Shown: positions 24,603 to 35,575, counted from the stretch's first letter. The stretch: 64,000 bases of DNA from an uncultured Bacteroides sp. (GCA_949285075.1 CASDXF010000007.1:38449-102448), one strand, 5' to 3'. Numbers and translations: made by a program. Notes: generated from the sequence alone by a model not told the origin.

Positions 24603-25160
24603 TCAATCTTTTTTAGCGTTCTTAAAAGGTAAACCAAATTCTTTCAACAGAGCATAACCTTCCTCATCCGTTTGCGCAGAAGTTACAAAGGTTATATTCA
24701 TCCCTAAAATCCTTGTAATACTGTCTATATTTATTTCAGGAAAAATAATTTGCTCCTGTATTCCAAGTGTATAGTTTCCTCTACCGTCAAATTTACTTTC
24801 AACGCCCTTAAAATCACGAATACGTGGAAGAGCAACCCGTACCAATCTTTCTAGGAACTCATACATTCTCTCACGACGCAAAGTCACCATTACGCCAATA
24901 GGCATCTTCTTACGCAGCTTAAAGTTAGCTATATCTTTACGAGAAACAGTAGCCACGGCCTTTTGCCCCGTAATAGCAGTTAACTCATTAATAGCAACTT
25001 CAATAATCTTCTTATCAGCGACAGCCATACCTAATCCTTGATTAATTACAATCTTCTTAAGAACTGGTATCTGCATCACAGAAGAATACTGGAATTTTGC
25101 TCGCAATGCAGGAGCAATACGCTCCGCATATTCTTTCTTTAGGTTTGCAGTATTGCTCAT
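24603..25160 (-). CDS. rplE: 50S ribosomal protein L5
   Basis: 185 residues; 5S rRNA binder of the central protuberance, contacting P-site tRNA. Signatures [40 protein letters not shown] and [15 protein letters not shown]. It follows rplX without any intergenic base. Confidence 0.98.
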   Translation of the reverse strand: MSNTANLKKEYAERIAPALRAKFQYSSVMQIPVLKKIVINQGLGMAVADKKIIEVAINELTAITGQKAVATVSRKDIANFKLRKKMPIGVMVTLRRERMYEFLERLVRVALPRIRDFKGVESKFDGRGNYTLGIQEQIIFPEINIDSITRILGMNITFVTSAQTDEEGYALLKEFGLPFKNAKKD

Positions 25161-25484
25161 TTATTTAATCTCCTCTCCTGATTTTTTAGAATAACGCACT
25201 AAAGTTCCATTAGAGTCTCTCCGCCTTCCAATACGTGTCGGCTTACCCGTTTTTGAATCAATAACATTCAAATTCGAGATGTGAATAGGAGCCTCCTGCT
25301 TCACTATACCGCCTTGCGGATTCTTTGCACTCGGTTTCGTGCTTTTATGCACCATGTTAAGTCCTTCAACTATGGCACGCTTTTCCTTAACAAAAACCTT
25401 CAATATACGACCCGTTTTACCTTTATCGTCACCGGCATTTACATAAACAGTATCGCCTTTCTTTACATGTAACTTACTCATCAC
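25161..25484 (-). CDS. rplX: 50S ribosomal protein L24
   Basis: 107 residues; assembly initiator at the tunnel exit. N-terminal KOW motif ([20 protein letters not shown]), then [20 protein letters not shown]. Directly abuts rplE and lies 17 bp after rplN. Confidence 0.98.
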   Translation of the reverse strand: MMSKLHVKKGDTVYVNAGDDKGKTGRILKVFVKEKRAIVEGLNMVHKSTKPSAKNPQGGIVKQEAPIHISNLNVIDSKTGKPTRIGRRRDSNGTLVRYSKKSGEEIK

Positions 25485-25501
25485 TAAATTCTTTTACTCA
25501 G

Positions 25502-25867
25502 TTAAAGTACCTCGGGCGCCAGTGAAACGACCTTCATATTTGTAGCACGAAGTTCTCTCGCTACGGGACCAAAAATACGGCTTCCTCTAATTTCGCCCGC
25601 ATTATTCAACAACACACAAGCATTATCATCAAAACGTATATAAGACCCATCAGGACGACGGATTTCTTTTCTCGTACGCACAATCAAAGCCTTTGACACT
25701 GCACCTTTTTTAATATCACTCGAGGGGATTACGCTTTTAACAGAAACTACAATTACATCCCCCACTGAAGCATAGCGGCGTCCCGTACCTCCTAAAACAC
25801 GAATGCACAAAGCCTCTTTTGCTCCACTGTTATCACATACTGTAAGTCTAGATTCTACTTGTATCAT
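25502..25867 (-). CDS. rplN: 50S ribosomal protein L14
   Basis: 121 residues; part of an intersubunit bridge. Signatures [39 protein letters not shown] and [12 protein letters not shown]. Two bp separate it from rpsQ. Confidence 0.98.
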   Translation of the reverse strand: MIQVESRLTVCDNSGAKEALCIRVLGGTGRRYASVGDVIVVSVKSVIPSSDIKKGAVSKALIVRTRKEIRRPDGSYIRFDDNACVLLNNAGEIRGSRIFGPVARELRATNMKVVSLAPEVL

Positions 25868-25869
25868 AA

Positions 25870-26127
25870 TTACTTAGCTCTTTCTATTATTTCCACTAAT
25901 CTCCACCTCTTCGTTTTGCTCAAAGGACGAGTCTCCATAATGCGCACAGTATCGCCTACATTACATTCATTCTTTTCATCATGAACATGGTATTTCTTTG
26001 TCTTACTGACAAACTTACCATATATAGGGTGTTTCTCCTTAAACTTAGAAGCAACTGTAATGGTTTTCTCCATTTTATTGCTCAGCACAACCCCAATTCT
26101 TTCCTTTCTTAAATTTCTTGCTTCCAT
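25870..26127 (-). CDS. rpsQ: 30S ribosomal protein S17
   Basis: 85 residues from [18 protein letters not shown], the start common in Bacteroidales; an ATG four codons earlier (26139) overlaps the rpmC stop by 4 bp and could serve for coupled translation instead. OB-fold 16S rRNA binder; signatures [10 protein letters not shown] and [20 protein letters not shown]. Confidence 0.96.
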   Translation of the reverse strand: MEARNLRKERIGVVLSNKMEKTITVASKFKEKHPIYGKFVSKTKKYHVHDEKNECNVGDTVRIMETRPLSKTKRWRLVEIIERAK

Positions 26128-26135
26128 CAAGCTGT

Positions 26136-26333
26136 TCATTTATTGTTAAGTTCTCTCTCGCGCAATACAGTTTTCATACGCGCAATCGTCTTGCGTAACT
26201 GTCTAATTTGAGCAGAATTCTCCAACGGAGAAATAGCATGATTAATAATCATCTGATTGTAGTTTGCCACTTCCGTTTCTACTCTCGCCACCAAATCTTC
26301 AGTGGACATTTCTCTAATTTCCGCAATTTTCAT
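26136..26333 (-). CDS. rpmC: 50S ribosomal protein L29
   Basis: 65 residues, two long helices at the tunnel exit and docking point for SRP and trigger factor with L23. Signatures [20 protein letters not shown] and [19 protein letters not shown]. Five bp after rplP. Confidence 0.97.
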   Translation of the reverse strand: MKIAEIREMSTEDLVARVETEVANYNQMIINHAISPLENSAQIRQLRKTIARMKTVLRERELNNK

Positions 26334-26338
26334 AAGCT

Positions 26339-26773
26339 TTACGCATTTTGATTTTGAATATCATAATCCCTTCTTACAACAAACTTAGTTGTAATTGGAA
26401 GCTTCTGAGCAGCCAAACGCAAAGCCTCTTTTGCGACTTCGTAAGGTACTCCCTCCGCCTCAATCAGAATTCTTCCCGGAGTAACAGGAGCCACAAATCC
26501 TTCTGGATTTCCTTTACCTTTACCCATACGCACATCCGCCGGTTTCTTTGTTATTGGTTTATCCGGGAATATTCGAATCCAGATTTGTCCTTGACGCTGC
26601 ATGTATCGTGTTACTGCAACACGAGCGGCTTCAATTTGACGGCCCGTAATCCACTTTGTCTCCAAAGCCTTTATGCCAAAAGATCCAAAAGCCAACTGGT
26701 TACCTCTCTGGGCAAGACCTTTCTGACGGCCTTTTTGTTGTCTTCTGTATTTAGTCTTTTTCGGTTGTAACAT
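26339..26773 (-). CDS. rplP: 50S ribosomal protein L16
   Basis: 144 residues; organises the A-site side of the 50S subunit. Signatures [39 protein letters not shown] and ARMGKGKG-type [17 protein letters not shown]. Between rpsC and rpmC. Confidence 0.98.
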   Translation of the reverse strand: MLQPKKTKYRRQQKGRQKGLAQRGNQLAFGSFGIKALETKWITGRQIEAARVAVTRYMQRQGQIWIRIFPDKPITKKPADVRMGKGKGNPEGFVAPVTPGRILIEAEGVPYEVAKEALRLAAQKLPITTKFVVRRDYDIQNQNA

Positions 26774-26794
26774 AATTCCTAAAAATCAAATTCA

Positions 26795-27520
26795 TTAGCG
26801 ATTATTCTTCTTCCTCTTGAAATTCTTTCCGCCGTTTGCATTATTCCCACGACCGCTTTCTTTAACCTGTGCAAAGTTTGGAGCCAACTCTCTCTTACCA
26901 AAGACTTCACCTTTACATATCCAAACCTTTATACCCAACAATCCAACTTTTGTTAAAGCTTCTGCATGACAATAATCAATATCAGCTCTAAAAGTATGCA
27001 ATGGAGTCCGACCTTCCTTATACATTTCTGAGCGCGCCATTTCAGCTCCATTCAAACGTCCAGAAATCTGTATTTTAATACCCTCAGCTCCCATACGCAT
27101 TGTATTGGCTATAGCCATTTTTATGGCACGACGATAAGCAACCTTGCCTTCTACTTGGCGTGCAATATTATTAGCGACAATTACTGCATCAAGCTCCGGT
27201 CTTTTAACTTCAAAGATATTAATCTGAATATCCTTATCAGTGACCTTCTTCAATTCCTCCTTTAGCTTGTCAACCTCTTGCCCTCCTTTACCAATAATAA
27301 GTCCCGGACGTGCAGTACATACAGTAATAGTAACAAGCTTTAGTGTACGCTCAATCACAATCCTTGAAACGCTCGCCTTTGCAAGTCTAGCATTAAGATA
27401 TTTACGGATCTTACTATCCTCCAACAAAGAATCTCCGTAATCTTTTCCACCATACCAGTTAGAATCCCATCCTCTGATAATTCCTAAGCGGTTACTTATT
27501 GGATTAACTTTTTGTCCCAT
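26795..27520 (-). CDS. rpsC: 30S ribosomal protein S3
   Basis: 241 residues; head protein with helicase role at the mRNA entry. N-terminal [21 protein letters not shown] domain [19 protein letters not shown]-terminal domain with [20 protein letters not shown] and a basic tail ending [12 protein letters not shown]. Confidence 0.98.
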   Translation of the reverse strand: MGQKVNPISNRLGIIRGWDSNWYGGKDYGDSLLEDSKIRKYLNARLAKASVSRIVIERTLKLVTITVCTARPGLIIGKGGQEVDKLKEELKKVTDKDIQINIFEVKRPELDAVIVANNIARQVEGKVAYRRAIKMAIANTMRMGAEGIKIQISGRLNGAEMARSEMYKEGRTPLHTFRADIDYCHAEALTKVGLLGIKVWICKGEVFGKRELAPNFAQVKESGRGNNANGGKNFKRKKNNR

Positions 27521-27538
27521 TTACTATTACTATCTTAC

Positions 27539-27949
27539 TTAATTTTGATCTTCGTTATTATTCTTAGAGCCAACGAACAAAGTCACGTGATTTGAACGTT
27601 TACGAATTCTATAACCCCTTCCTTGCGGAGCAGGTCTCATTCTCTTCAAAGTCGCCCCACAGTCAACAAAAATTCTTGTCACATATAACTCGCCGCTCTC
27701 CGCTTTACGTTCGTTCTTCTGCTCCCAATTCGCAATAGCAGAGCGAAGCAATTTTTCCACTCGCGCAGCCGCCTCTTTTGAAGAAAACTTCAAAACGCCA
27801 AGCGCCTTATTAACCTCCATTCCTCTAATCATATCTGCGACTAAACGCATCTTTCTCGGAGAAGTCGGTACATTTCGCAACTTGGCAAAGTACATGGTTT
27901 TAAGGGCCTCTTTCCTTTCTTTGGCCGCATTATGTTTTCTTACTCCCAT
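27539..27949 (-). CDS. rplV: 50S ribosomal protein L22
   Basis: 136 residues; lines the exit tunnel. Signatures [20 protein letters not shown] and [20 protein letters not shown], the tunnel beta-hairpin with no macrolide-type deletion visible. The first ~18 residues ([20 protein letters not shown]) are a Bacteroidetes-type extension. Confidence 0.97.
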   Translation of the reverse strand: MGVRKHNAAKERKEALKTMYFAKLRNVPTSPRKMRLVADMIRGMEVNKALGVLKFSSKEAAARVEKLLRSAIANWEQKNERKAESGELYVTRIFVDCGATLKRMRPAPQGRGYRIRKRSNHVTLFVGSKNNNEDQN

Positions 27950-27983
27950 ATATTAATTACTTTATTTATATCACAAATAAGCG

Positions 27984-28253
27984 TTACTTTTTCTTATTTC
28001 CCGCATGCCCTCTGAATGTACGAGTTGGAGCGAATTCACCCAACTTATGGCCTACCATATTCTCGGTTACATAAACAGGAATAAATTTATTTCCATTGTG
28101 AACTGCAATAGTATGCCCCACAAAATCAGGCGAAATCATTGAAGCTCTAGCCCATGTCTTAACTACAGCCTTCTTACCCGATTCATTCATGGCAAGCACC
28201 TTCTTTTCAAGCTTAACATTAATATATGGACCTTTTTTTAATGAACGACTCAT
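27984..28253 (-). CDS. rpsS: 30S ribosomal protein S19
   Basis: 89 residues; head protein paired with S13. Signatures [40 protein letters not shown] and [19 protein letters not shown]. Between rplB (20 bp) and rplV. Confidence 0.98.
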   Translation of the reverse strand: MSRSLKKGPYINVKLEKKVLAMNESGKKAVVKTWARASMISPDFVGHTIAVHNGNKFIPVYVTENMVGHKLGEFAPTRTFRGHAGNKKK

Positions 28254-28273
28254 AATTTACTCAATTAATCAGA

Positions 28274-29098
28274 TTACTTTTTTCTTCTCTCAATAATATA
28301 CTTAGATGACTGCTTCTTCGGAGATCTTGTCTTAAGTCCCTTAGCATACAAGCCTTTACGAGATCTAGGATGACCACCGGAAGCGCGTCCTTCACCACCA
28401 CCCATCGGGTGATCAACCGGGTTCATTACAACACCACGGTTACGAGGACGACGTCCCATCCAACGAGTACGTCCAGCCTTGCCCGAACTTTCCAAAGCAT
28501 GGTCTGAATTACCAACGCTACCGATAGTAGCCTTACATGTAGCGAGAATCTGTCTGATTTCTCCTGAAGGCAACTTAATCACACAATATTTACCTTCACG
28601 AGACGTTAACTGAGCAAAATTACCGGCCGAGCGTACCAAAGCGGCACCTTGCCCGGGACGCAACTCTATATTATGTATAACAGTACCTACAGGGATATTC
28701 TGAAGAGGAAGAGCGTTACCAATCTCTGGCGTCGCATTTTCACCTGACATCAAAGTTGCACCAACTTGCAACCCATTAGGAGCAATAATATATCGTTTTT
28801 CACCATCAGCATAAAACAATAAAGCAATACGCGCCGAACGATTCGGATCGTATTCAATTGTTTTAACAATTGCTGGAACACCGTCTTTATTTCTCTTGAA
28901 ATCAACATTTCTAATCACCTTTCTATGACCGCCACCAATATAGCGCATAGTCATTTTACCTTGATTGTTACGGCCACCTGATGATTTCTTACCGAATACA
29001 AGAGATTTTTCTGGTACTGATGCAGTAATCTCCTCGAAAGTACCAATAATCTTATGTCTTTGCCCCGGTGTTGTGGGCTTAAATTTACGTACTGCCAT
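28274..29098 (-). CDS. rplB: 50S ribosomal protein L2
   Basis: 274 residues; needed for subunit association and peptidyl-transferase centre assembly. Signatures [40 protein letters not shown] and the conserved loop [20 protein letters not shown] containing the functionally important His. Confidence 0.98.
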   Translation of the reverse strand: MAVRKFKPTTPGQRHKIIGTFEEITASVPEKSLVFGKKSSGGRNNQGKMTMRYIGGGHRKVIRNVDFKRNKDGVPAIVKTIEYDPNRSARIALLFYADGEKRYIIAPNGLQVGATLMSGENATPEIGNALPLQNIPVGTVIHNIELRPGQGAALVRSAGNFAQLTSREGKYCVIKLPSGEIRQILATCKATIGSVGNSDHALESSGKAGRTRWMGRRPRNRGVVMNPVDHPMGGGEGRASGGHPRSRKGLYAKGLKTRSPKKQSSKYIIERRKK

Positions 29099-29105
29099 TT
29101 TCTAT

Positions 29106-29399
29106 TTAAATATTGCTATAAAAATCAATCGTATCTCCTTCCTTCAAAGTCACAATCGCTTTCTTAAAAGAGCTCCTGCGTCCTCTGATAATGCCTGTTC
29201 TTGTATAACGGCTTTTAGTCTTGCCCGCATAACGCATAGTATTCACGTCCACAACTGTAACATTATACATGGCCTCGACCTCATTCTTAATTTCCAATTT
29301 GTTAGCTTCAGGACGCACAATAAATCCAAAACGATTATTCATTCTATCAGTTATCGCTGTCATTTTCTCTGTCACTAACGGTCTAATAATAATTCCCAT
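29106..29399 (-). CDS. rplW: 50S ribosomal protein L23
   Basis: 97 residues; main docking site for trigger factor and SRP at the tunnel exit. Signatures MGIIIRPLVTEKMTAITDR, NKLEIKNEVEAMYNVTVVDV and YTRTGIIRGRRSSFKKAIVT. Three bp after rplD. Confidence 0.97.
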   Translation of the reverse strand: MGIIIRPLVTEKMTAITDRMNNRFGFIVRPEANKLEIKNEVEAMYNVTVVDVNTMRYAGKTKSRYTRTGIIRGRRSSFKKAIVTLKEGDTIDFYSNI

Positions 29400-29402
29400 T
29401 AC

Positions 29403-30044
29403 TTAAGCCTCCTCCTTTTTAACTAAGACACTGTCGATAGCCTCCAACGCCTTTTCTGTAAACACAAGCACTCCCGCATCCAACACTCTGTAAGTATTTA
29501 ATCCAGAGACAGTCTGTACACTGGCGCTCTTTATATTACGAGCTGACAAATATACATTTTTATTTGATTCGGGTAAAACCATTAAAAACTTCTTACCTGA
29601 AACTTTAAGATTATTTATCACTGCGATAAAATCCTTTGTCTTAGGAGCCTCAAAAGTGAAGTCTTCTATTACAATAATCGCATTGTCTTTCGCTTTATAT
29701 GACAATGCAGACTTACGGGCCAATGTCTTAACTTTTTTATTGAGCTTAAAGCTATAATCTCTCGGTTTCGGTCCGAAAACACGTCCTCCGCCAACCAGTA
29801 CCGGAGAATTTATATCACCGCGACGCGCACCGCCACCACCTTTTTGGCGGCCAAGCTTACGAGTGGAACCGCTTACCTCACTTCTTTCCTTAGCCTTATG
29901 AGTACCTTGACGGCGGTTGGCCATAAACTGTTTTACAGCCAAGTAAATGGCGTGGTCATTGGGCTCAATTCCGAAGATGGATTCATCCAACGTAACCTTT
30001 CTCCCGGTATCTTCGCCTTTAATGTTATATACGCTAACTTCCAT
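29403..30044 (-). CDS. rplD: 50S ribosomal protein L4
   Basis: 213 residues; tunnel-lining protein and, in E. coli, autoregulator of the S10 operon. The extended loop [20 protein letters not shown] followed by [15 protein letters not shown] reaches the tunnel. Its ATG overlaps the rplC stop codon by one base (TAATG), so translation is coupled. Confidence 0.97.
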   Translation of the reverse strand: MEVSVYNIKGEDTGRKVTLDESIFGIEPNDHAIYLAVKQFMANRRQGTHKAKERSEVSGSTRKLGRQKGGGGARRGDINSPVLVGGGRVFGPKPRDYSFKLNKKVKTLARKSALSYKAKDNAIIVIEDFTFEAPKTKDFIAVINNLKVSGKKFLMVLPESNKNVYLSARNIKSASVQTVSGLNTYRVLDAGVLVFTEKALEAIDSVLVKKEEA

Positions 30045-30661
30045 TATTTCTCAATTAATACGATTGAACCTTTGCAACCCGGAATAGAACCCTTTACCAA
30101 AAGAAGGTTATGCTCCGCGATTACTTTTAAAACTCGCAAATTCTGGATAGTCACTCTATCTCCTCCCATCCGGCCGGCCATGCGCATTCCTTTGAACACC
30201 TTCGCGGGATAAGAACATGCACCGATAGAACCCGGCTTACGGGCGCGGTTATGCTGACCGTGAGTGCTCTGACCTACACCGCCAAAACCATGTCTCTTTA
30301 CTACACCTTGAAAACCCTTACCTTTAGAGGTTCCCACGACGTCAACGAACGTGGAATCATTGAACAGCTCAACAGACACGGTATCTCCTAAGTTAAGCTC
30401 ATTCTCAAACTCTTTGAACTCGGCCAAGTGTCTCTTCGGCGTTACTCCGGCTTTCTTAAAGTGACCCAACAACGGCTTCGTCGTATGTTTCTCCTTCTTG
30501 TCTTGGAATCCTAATTGAATGGCTGCATAACCATCCTTTTCCACCGTCTTAACTTGAGTAACGACACAAGGACCAGCTTCGATAACAGTGCATGGCACGT
30601 TTTTGCCATCAGCACTGAAAACGGATGTCATTCCGATTTTCTTTCCTAATAATCCTGGCAT
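30044..30661 (-). CDS. rplC: 50S ribosomal protein L3
   Basis: 205 residues; initiates 50S assembly and reaches the peptidyl-transferase centre. Signatures [37 protein letters not shown] and TRNLRV-type [10 protein letters not shown]. Second gene of the S10 operon, 16 bp after rpsJ. Confidence 0.98.
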   Translation of the reverse strand: MPGLLGKKIGMTSVFSADGKNVPCTVIEAGPCVVTQVKTVEKDGYAAIQLGFQDKKEKHTTKPLLGHFKKAGVTPKRHLAEFKEFENELNLGDTVSVELFNDSTFVDVVGTSKGKGFQGVVKRHGFGGVGQSTHGQHNRARKPGSIGACSYPAKVFKGMRMAGRMGGDRVTIQNLRVLKVIAEHNLLLVKGSIPGCKGSIVLIEK

Positions 30662-30677
30662 TTCACTAACTTTTTAA

Positions 30678-30983
30678 TCAAACTTTAATTTCTACTTCCA
30701 CTCCACTCGGCAACTCCAGCTTCATCAAAGCGTCTACCGTTTTAGCAGTTGAACTATAAATGTCAATCAATCTTTTATAAGAAGACAGCTCAAACTGCTC
30801 ACGCGACTTTTTATTTACGAAAGTCGAACGGTTCACCGTATAAATACGCTTGTGAGTAGGCAGAGGAATAGGTCCGCTAACAATAGCTCCCGTGGCCTTC
30901 ACCGTCTTCACAATCTTCTCTGCAGACTTATCAACCAAGTTGTGGTCGTAAGATTTCAATTTAATCCGAATTTTCTGACTCAT
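30678..30983 (-). CDS. rpsJ: 30S ribosomal protein S10
   Basis: 101 residues; also the NusE transcription-antitermination partner of NusB and NusG. Signatures [40 protein letters not shown] and [17 protein letters not shown]. First gene of the S10 block, separated from fusA by a 75-bp gap carrying a terminator-like hairpin. Confidence 0.98.
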   Translation of the reverse strand: MSQKIRIKLKSYDHNLVDKSAEKIVKTVKATGAIVSGPIPLPTHKRIYTVNRSTFVNKKSREQFELSSYKRLIDIYSSTAKTVDALMKLELPSGVEVEIKV

Positions 30984-31013
30984 TTATTTTTCTATTATAT
31001 AATTACACTTAAA

Positions 31014-31051
31014 AAGCGGCGGGCTAAGAGTCATTCGCTAGCCCGCAGCTT
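31014..31051 (-). terminator. Terminator or attenuator between fusA and rpsJ
   Basis: AAGCGGCGGGCTA / TAGCCCGCAGCTT forms a 13-bp stem with one mismatch and a 12-nt loop; on the minus strand it is followed by TTTTTAAGTG. It should stop much of the rpsL-rpsG-fusA transcript; I see no clear separate promoter in the remaining ~30 bp, so partial readthrough into the S10 genes is likely. Confidence 0.7.
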
Positions 31052-31058
31052 CTTTATT

Positions 31059-33176
31059 TTATAGCAAATCAGTACGTCCCTTTACTTCTTCCAATACCGC
31101 CTTAGCGATAGAAGTAGAAACTTGAGCGTGGTGAGAATAGGTCATGGACGAAGTCGCGCGTCCAGAAGTGATGGTACGCAAAGCCGTCACATATCCGAAC
31201 ATCTCAGCCAACGGAACCATCGCCTTAACGATACGGGCACCGGAACGGCTTGACTCCATTCCCTCTACTTGTCCGCGACGCTTGTTCAAGTCACCGATAA
31301 CGTCACCCATATTCTCTTCCGGAGTTACTACTTCCAGTTTCATGATAGGCTCCATCAATACGGGACCTGCCTTAGCGCAAGCGTTCTTATAGGCTTGGAT
31401 GGCGCAGATTTCAAAAGACAATTGATCTGAGTCAACCGGGTGGAATGAACCGTCTACCAGAACAACCTTCAACGAATCCATAGGATAACCCGCCAACACA
31501 CCGTTCTTCATCGCAGTCACAAAGCCTTTCTGTACAGAAGGAATGAATTCCTTAGGAATATTTCCACCCTTCACCTCATCGATGAATTGCAAGCCGCCCT
31601 CCTTGAAGTCCTCGTCAACCGGTCCAACCTTAACGATAATGTCGGCGAACTTACCGCGACCTCCAGATTGCTTCTTATATACTTCACGTAAATCAACAGT
31701 CTTAGTAATGGCTTCCTTATAATTTACCTGAGGCTTACCTTGATTACATTCAACCTTAAATTCACGTTTCAGACGGTCGATAATAATATCCAGATGCAAC
31801 TCACCCATACCTGAGATAACCGTTTGCCCTGTCTGCTCGTCCGTCTTCACGGTAAACGTCGGGTCTTCTTCCGCCAACTTAGCTAATCCGTTAGACAGCT
31901 TATCCATATCCTTTTGTGTCTTAGGCTCTACCGCAATACCAATTACCGGTTCGGGGAAGTCCATGGACTCAAGAACAATCGGAGCCGTCTCGTCACACAG
32001 CGTATCTCCAGTACGGATATCTTTGAAGCCAACTCCGGCACCAATATCTCCCGCGCTGACGACTTCTACAGGATTTTGCTTATTTGAATGCATCTGGAAC
32101 AAACGAGAGACACGCTCTTTCTTTCCAGAACGAGAATTATAAATATAAGAGCCCGCCTCAATCTTTCCCGAATAAACGCGGAAGAATGTCAAACGGCCCA
32201 CATACGGGTCAGTAGCGATTTTAAACGCCAACGCCGCCGTCTTTTCGTCTTCGCTCGGTTTACGGTCTTCCTCAGCTCCAGTCTCGGGATTCGTACCGAC
32301 TACATTCTCGGTATCCAAAGGAGAAGGCAAGAAAGCGCAGACATAGTCAAGCAACGTCTGCACGCCCTTGTTCTTGAATGACGATCCGCACAACATTGGC
32401 ACGACAGCCATCTGAACCGTAGCCTTACGCAAAGCCCTCAGCACTTCTTCCTCCGTAATCGTAGAAGGATCATCGAAATATTTCTCCATCAACGAATCGT
32501 CGAATTCAGCAACCTTTTCAAGCATCTTGTCGCGCCATTCATTGCATTCGTCAACCATATTGGCGGGGATTTCCTCAACCGAATAATCGGCTCCCATCGT
32601 TTCGTCATGCCAATAAATGGCCTTCATCTTTATCAAGTCAACCAATCCCTTGAAAGTTTCCTCGGCACCAATAGGCACGACAATCGGACAAGGATTAGCG
32701 CCCAAAATGTCCTTCATCTGACGAACAACCTCGAAGAAGTCCGCGCCGGAACGGTCCATCTTGTTTACATAACCGATACGCGGAACGTTATACTTATCAG
32801 CCTGCCTCCACACGGTTTCAGACTGCGGCTCAACGCCACCCACCGCACAGTAAGTAGCTACAGCACCGTCGAGCACACGCAAAGAGCGCTCTACCTCAGC
32901 GGTAAAGTCCACGTGTCCCGGAGTATCAATCAGATTTATCTTATACGTTTGACCATTATACTTCCATCTGGTAGTCGTAGCGGCAGAAGTAATAGTAATA
33001 CCGCGCTCTTGCTCTTGTTCCATCCAGTCCATCGTAGCGGCGCCATCGTGCACCTCACCGATTTTGTGAGTCAAACCCGTATAGAACAAAATACGCTCAG
33101 AGGTCGTAGTCTTACCCGCATCAATATGCGCCATGATACCGATGTTGCGAGTCAAATGTAAATCTTGCTTAGCCAT
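31059..33176 (-). CDS. fusA: Elongation factor G
   Basis: 705 residues; the GTPase that drives tRNA-mRNA translocation and ribosome recycling. G1 [20 protein letters not shown] variant starting at about residue 12, G2 [17 protein letters not shown]3 [21 protein letters not shown]4 [10 protein letters not shown]; then EF-G domains II-V ([20 protein letters not shown] in domain III). Bacteroidetes often carry EF-G paralogues; this copy in the str operon is the housekeeping one. 24 bp after rpsG. Confidence 0.97.
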   Translation of the reverse strand: MAKQDLHLTRNIGIMAHIDAGKTTTSERILFYTGLTHKIGEVHDGAATMDWMEQEQERGITITSAATTTRWKYNGQTYKINLIDTPGHVDFTAEVERSLRVLDGAVATYCAVGGVEPQSETVWRQADKYNVPRIGYVNKMDRSGADFFEVVRQMKDILGANPCPIVVPIGAEETFKGLVDLIKMKAIYWHDETMGADYSVEEIPANMVDECNEWRDKMLEKVAEFDDSLMEKYFDDPSTITEEEVLRALRKATVQMAVVPMLCGSSFKNKGVQTLLDYVCAFLPSPLDTENVVGTNPETGAEEDRKPSEDEKTAALAFKIATDPYVGRLTFFRVYSGKIEAGSYIYNSRSGKKERVSRLFQMHSNKQNPVEVVSAGDIGAGVGFKDIRTGDTLCDETAPIVLESMDFPEPVIGIAVEPKTQKDMDKLSNGLAKLAEEDPTFTVKTDEQTGQTVISGMGELHLDIIIDRLKREFKVECNQGKPQVNYKEAITKTVDLREVYKKQSGGRGKFADIIVKVGPVDEDFKEGGLQFIDEVKGGNIPKEFIPSVQKGFVTAMKNGVLAGYPMDSLKVVLVDGSFHPVDSDQLSFEICAIQAYKNACAKAGPVLMEPIMKLEVVTPEENMGDVIGDLNKRRGQVEGMESSRSGARIVKAMVPLAEMFGYVTALRTITSGRATSSMTYSHHAQVSTSIAKAVLEEVKGRTDLL

Positions 33177-33200
33177 ACTCTAAATCCTATATTTTAAAAA

Positions 33201-33677
33201 TTAGAATCTGAAATGTGCGAACGCGCGGTTAGCTTCCGCCATTCTGTGCATATCCTCTTTCCGCTTGAACGCTCCGCCCTGCTCGTTGTAAGCGTCCATA
33301 ATCTCGGCGGCGAGCTTATCTGCCATTGACTTACCGCCTCTTTTACGAGCGAACGCGATCAAGTTCTTCATTGAAACAGACTCCTTGCGTTCCGGACGGA
33401 TTTCGGTAGGAACTTGAAAAGTAGCGCCACCTACGCGACGGGATTTTACTTCAACCTGCGGGGTTACGTTATCCAACGCTTTCTTCCAAATCTCAAGAGC
33501 ACTCTTTTCCTCGTTAGGAAGTTTCGCCTTTACTGTTTCCAAAGCGGCGTAGAAAATCTCATAAGACGTATTCTTCTTGCCATCATACATCAAATGATTC
33601 ACAAACTTAGAAACTTTTTGATCATTAAACACGGGATCCGGAAGGATAACGCGTTTCTTAGGTTTTGCTTTTCTCAT
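33201..33677 (-). CDS. rpsG: 30S ribosomal protein S7
   Basis: 158 residues; nucleates head assembly and lines the E site. Signatures [40 protein letters not shown] and [20 protein letters not shown]; ends [16 protein letters not shown]. Second gene of the str operon. Confidence 0.98.
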   Translation of the reverse strand: MRKAKPKKRVILPDPVFNDQKVSKFVNHLMYDGKKNTSYEIFYAALETVKAKLPNEEKSALEIWKKALDNVTPQVEVKSRRVGGATFQVPTEIRPERKESVSMKNLIAFARKRGGKSMADKLAAEIMDAYNEQGGAFKRKEDMHRMAEANRAFAHFRF

Positions 33678-33833
33678 TTTGTCTAAAAAAATAATGTTTT
33701 GTTCTTGGTTGTCTACCTCTTGACTTCTTCAACTCTCCCTCCGGAGAATTTACTCAACCTTTAGCATCTCCAATAAACTAAAACGAATTTATTATTCTAA
33801 ATAATCTGCTAACAGTCTGACGAAATCACTCTC

Positions 33834-34235
33834 TTATTTCTTCTTTGCCGGTGCGGCCTGACCCGGTTTTGGACGCTTGGCGCCATATTTGGAACGCCGT
33901 TGAGTACGTCCGGCAACACCCGCCGTATCAAGTGTACCGCGAACGATGTGATAACGAACACCCGGCAGGTCTTTCACACGACCGCCACGCACCAACACGA
34001 TTGAGTGCTCCTGCAAGTTGTGACCTTCACCCGGGATATAGGAGTTCACCTCCTTCTGGTTGGTCAAACGAACACGGGCCACCTTACGCATGGCTGAGTT
34101 AGGTTTCTTCGGAGTAGTTGTATATACTCTCACGCAAACGCCACGTCTTTGAGGACATGAGTCCAATGCCGGTGACTTGCTCTTCTCAACCAACACCCGA
34201 CGTCCTTTTCTTACTAATTGCTGAATTGTAGGCAT
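33834..34235 (-). CDS. rpsL: 30S ribosomal protein S12
   Basis: 133 residues; decoding-centre protein. Signatures [38 protein letters not shown] and [20 protein letters not shown]. The lysines of TPKKPNS and RVKDLPG, whose changes give streptomycin resistance in other bacteria, are unaltered. First gene of the str operon, behind a good promoter; a 156-bp gap without obvious signals precedes rpsG. Confidence 0.98.
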   Translation of the reverse strand: MPTIQQLVRKGRRVLVEKSKSPALDSCPQRRGVCVRVYTTTPKKPNSAMRKVARVRLTNQKEVNSYIPGEGHNLQEHSIVLVRGGRVKDLPGVRYHIVRGTLDTAGVAGRTQRRSKYGAKRPKPGQAAPAKKK

Positions 34236-34297
34236 TTTAATTGTTTTTTAATTATATATTATTTATTATTAATTTCGACAGTGTATATTTCGGGCTG

Positions 34298-34327
34298 CAA
34301 AATTACTAATAATATTTGATTTTTCAA
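34298..34327 (-). promoter_or_regulatory. Promoter of the rpsL-rpsG-fusA operon
   Basis: Minus-strand TTG (34325-34327), exactly 19 bp, then TAATTTTG (34298-34305): a full match to the Bacteroidetes vegetative promoter. It predicts a leader of about 55 nt, very AT-rich, before the rpsL start. Confidence 0.65.
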
Positions 34328-34360
34328 TGCTATACGGCTTTTTTTTGTTTTTTAATGTTT

Positions 34361-34510
34361 TAGAGCCTGTTAGAGCCTTTTTAAATTTCGCGTTTAAGTG
34401 ATTTTGTCTAGCCCTTTTCCCATTCCGCCCGTCAGACAGCACGCTTATCCTCCCCGCAGAATCAGAAAAAGTCCTCGAAAAGGACGTTCAAAATAAGCCC
34501 GAGGCTCTTA
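34361..34510. mobile_element. MITE-like element, copy 2 (right end missing)
   Basis: Interior blocks match the element at 10369-10547: TTTAAGTGATTTTGTCTAG, CCGTCAGACAGCACGC, CTCGAAAAGGACGTTCAAA, ATAAGCCCGAG. The left end (AGAGCCTTTTTAAATTT) is recognisable; the right terminal repeat is replaced by GGCTCTTATTTTG. Further TIR-like pieces lie at 34750-34760 and 34791-34814. The 34236-34818 gap is thus promoter plus repeats. Confidence 0.6.
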
Positions 34511-34595
34511 TTTTGAAAGGCTTTTCCCGGCATGTATTTTTCGTTTCCGTGACAAAAAAGATTCTCGTTAGTCCTTCTCCATTTGTCAGGACGCC

Positions 34596-34665
34596 CCGCC
34601 GCTCGTGAAAAACAGCCCTACGGCTCGCGAGAAACAGGGCGGCGGCTCACGAGAAACAGGGCTAT
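34596..34665. repeat. 22-bp tandem array, CTCGCGAG class (array A3)
   Basis: Three contiguous units at 34596, 34618 and 34640 with GCTCGTGAAAAAC, GCTCGCGAGAAAC and GCTCACGAGAAAC at the same phase, and a partial fourth (GGGCTATC). It shows best the unit tail GAGAAACAGGGC. Lies 150 bp downstream of the DUF3467 gene. Confidence 0.85.
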
Positions 34666-34818
34666 CTTTCAAGTGGGAAATAACGTACTGAAAATAAACA
34701 GATTAGCGCATTAAACACTATGCCATCACGTCAGGTTTTCGGCTAAGAGCTTGTTCGCTTTTTTCCTGAGTTATTTTAAGAAGCTATTTTAGAGCCTGTC
34801 GTTTAAATTTTGCATGCC

Positions 34819-35130
34819 TCACGCTTCACCTTTTACATCATCCAAAGGAGGCATAGGTTGTACGTCTGGAACGTTTATCGTTCCGAAAACACGCTCGTAC
34901 TTCATGATATTTTCCTCCAACGCACGAGCCAAACGCTTCGCATGTTCCGGAGCCAAGATAATCCGTGACTGTACATTGGCTTTCGGAGCTCCCGGCATAA
35001 CGCGTATAAAATCAAGAATAAACTCTGAGCTTGAGTGGACGATAAAGGCTAAATTAGCGTAAACGCCTTGAGCCATCTCTTCACTCAACTCAATCTGCAA
35101 GTGTCCGTTCTTTATATTCTGTTCATCCAT
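34819..35130 (-). CDS. DUF3467 family protein
   Basis: 103 residues from MDEQNIKNGHLQIELSEEMA, a common start in this family; an ATG 10 codons upstream is less likely. The conserved body is QGVYANLAFIVHSSSEFILD, FIRVMPGAPKANVQSRIILA and PEHAKRLARALEENIMKYE. The family is small, cytoplasmic and uncharacterised; a gene of this type beside rpoC is a recurring Bacteroidetes arrangement as I recall it. It is flanked by repeat arrays A3 and B2 and is separated from rpoC by a terminator, so it forms its own transcript. Confidence 0.85.
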   Translation of the reverse strand: MDEQNIKNGHLQIELSEEMAQGVYANLAFIVHSSSEFILDFIRVMPGAPKANVQSRIILAPEHAKRLARALEENIMKYERVFGTINVPDVQPMPPLDDVKGEA

Positions 35131-35370
35131 AACAAAAGTGCTTAATACATTCATCCGCAAAATAACGGAAAAACGCCGAGATTTCCATCAAATCACCGGG
35201 AAACGTTCCGGCGCATCCATTACCCTTTTCCATTCCTATATTTATCGCCATTAGACAAGCGCCTCACAAGAATCGGCCTTTTGCCTTTCCGCCTTTCACG
35301 ACACTTCAGCGATACACTCTGAATGAAGTGTCTAATCAGAGCCTTTACTCACGTGAAAAGGCAAACTTTT

Positions 35371-35458
35371 TCTTGTACGACAACCCCGCCGCCGTTGTAC
35401 ATCAATGGCCTGATTCCCATACAACAACCGAGCAACTTTTGTACAAGAATGGAACTCC
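35371..35458. repeat. 22-bp tandem array, TGTACA class (array B2)
   Basis: Four contiguous 22-bp units at 35371, 35393, 35415 and 35437, with TTGTACGACAAC, TTGTACATCAAT, CATACAACAAC and TTGTACAAGAAT at the same phase. It occupies the rpoC-DUF3467 gap (35131-35575), which also contains a 9-bp stem hairpin at 35300-35332 (GACACTTCA / TGAAGTGTC). Confidence 0.85.
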
Positions 35459-35516
35459 ACTGACACGGACGTACGTTGAACGTTATCGCGTATTCCCTGA
35501 TACGGATAAGAAAAAA

Positions 35517-35552
35517 GAAAGGGAGAAATGCACTTTCGCATTCCTCCCTTTC
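35517..35552 (-). terminator. Terminator of the rpoBC operon
   Basis: GAAAGGGAGAAATGC pairs with GCATTCCTCCCTTTC (one bulge/mismatch) around a 6-nt loop; the minus strand continues TTTCTTTTTTCTT. It begins 24 bp after the rpoC stop codon. Confidence 0.85.
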
Positions 35553-35575
35553 ACTAATCTGCAAGTCTATCTTAC

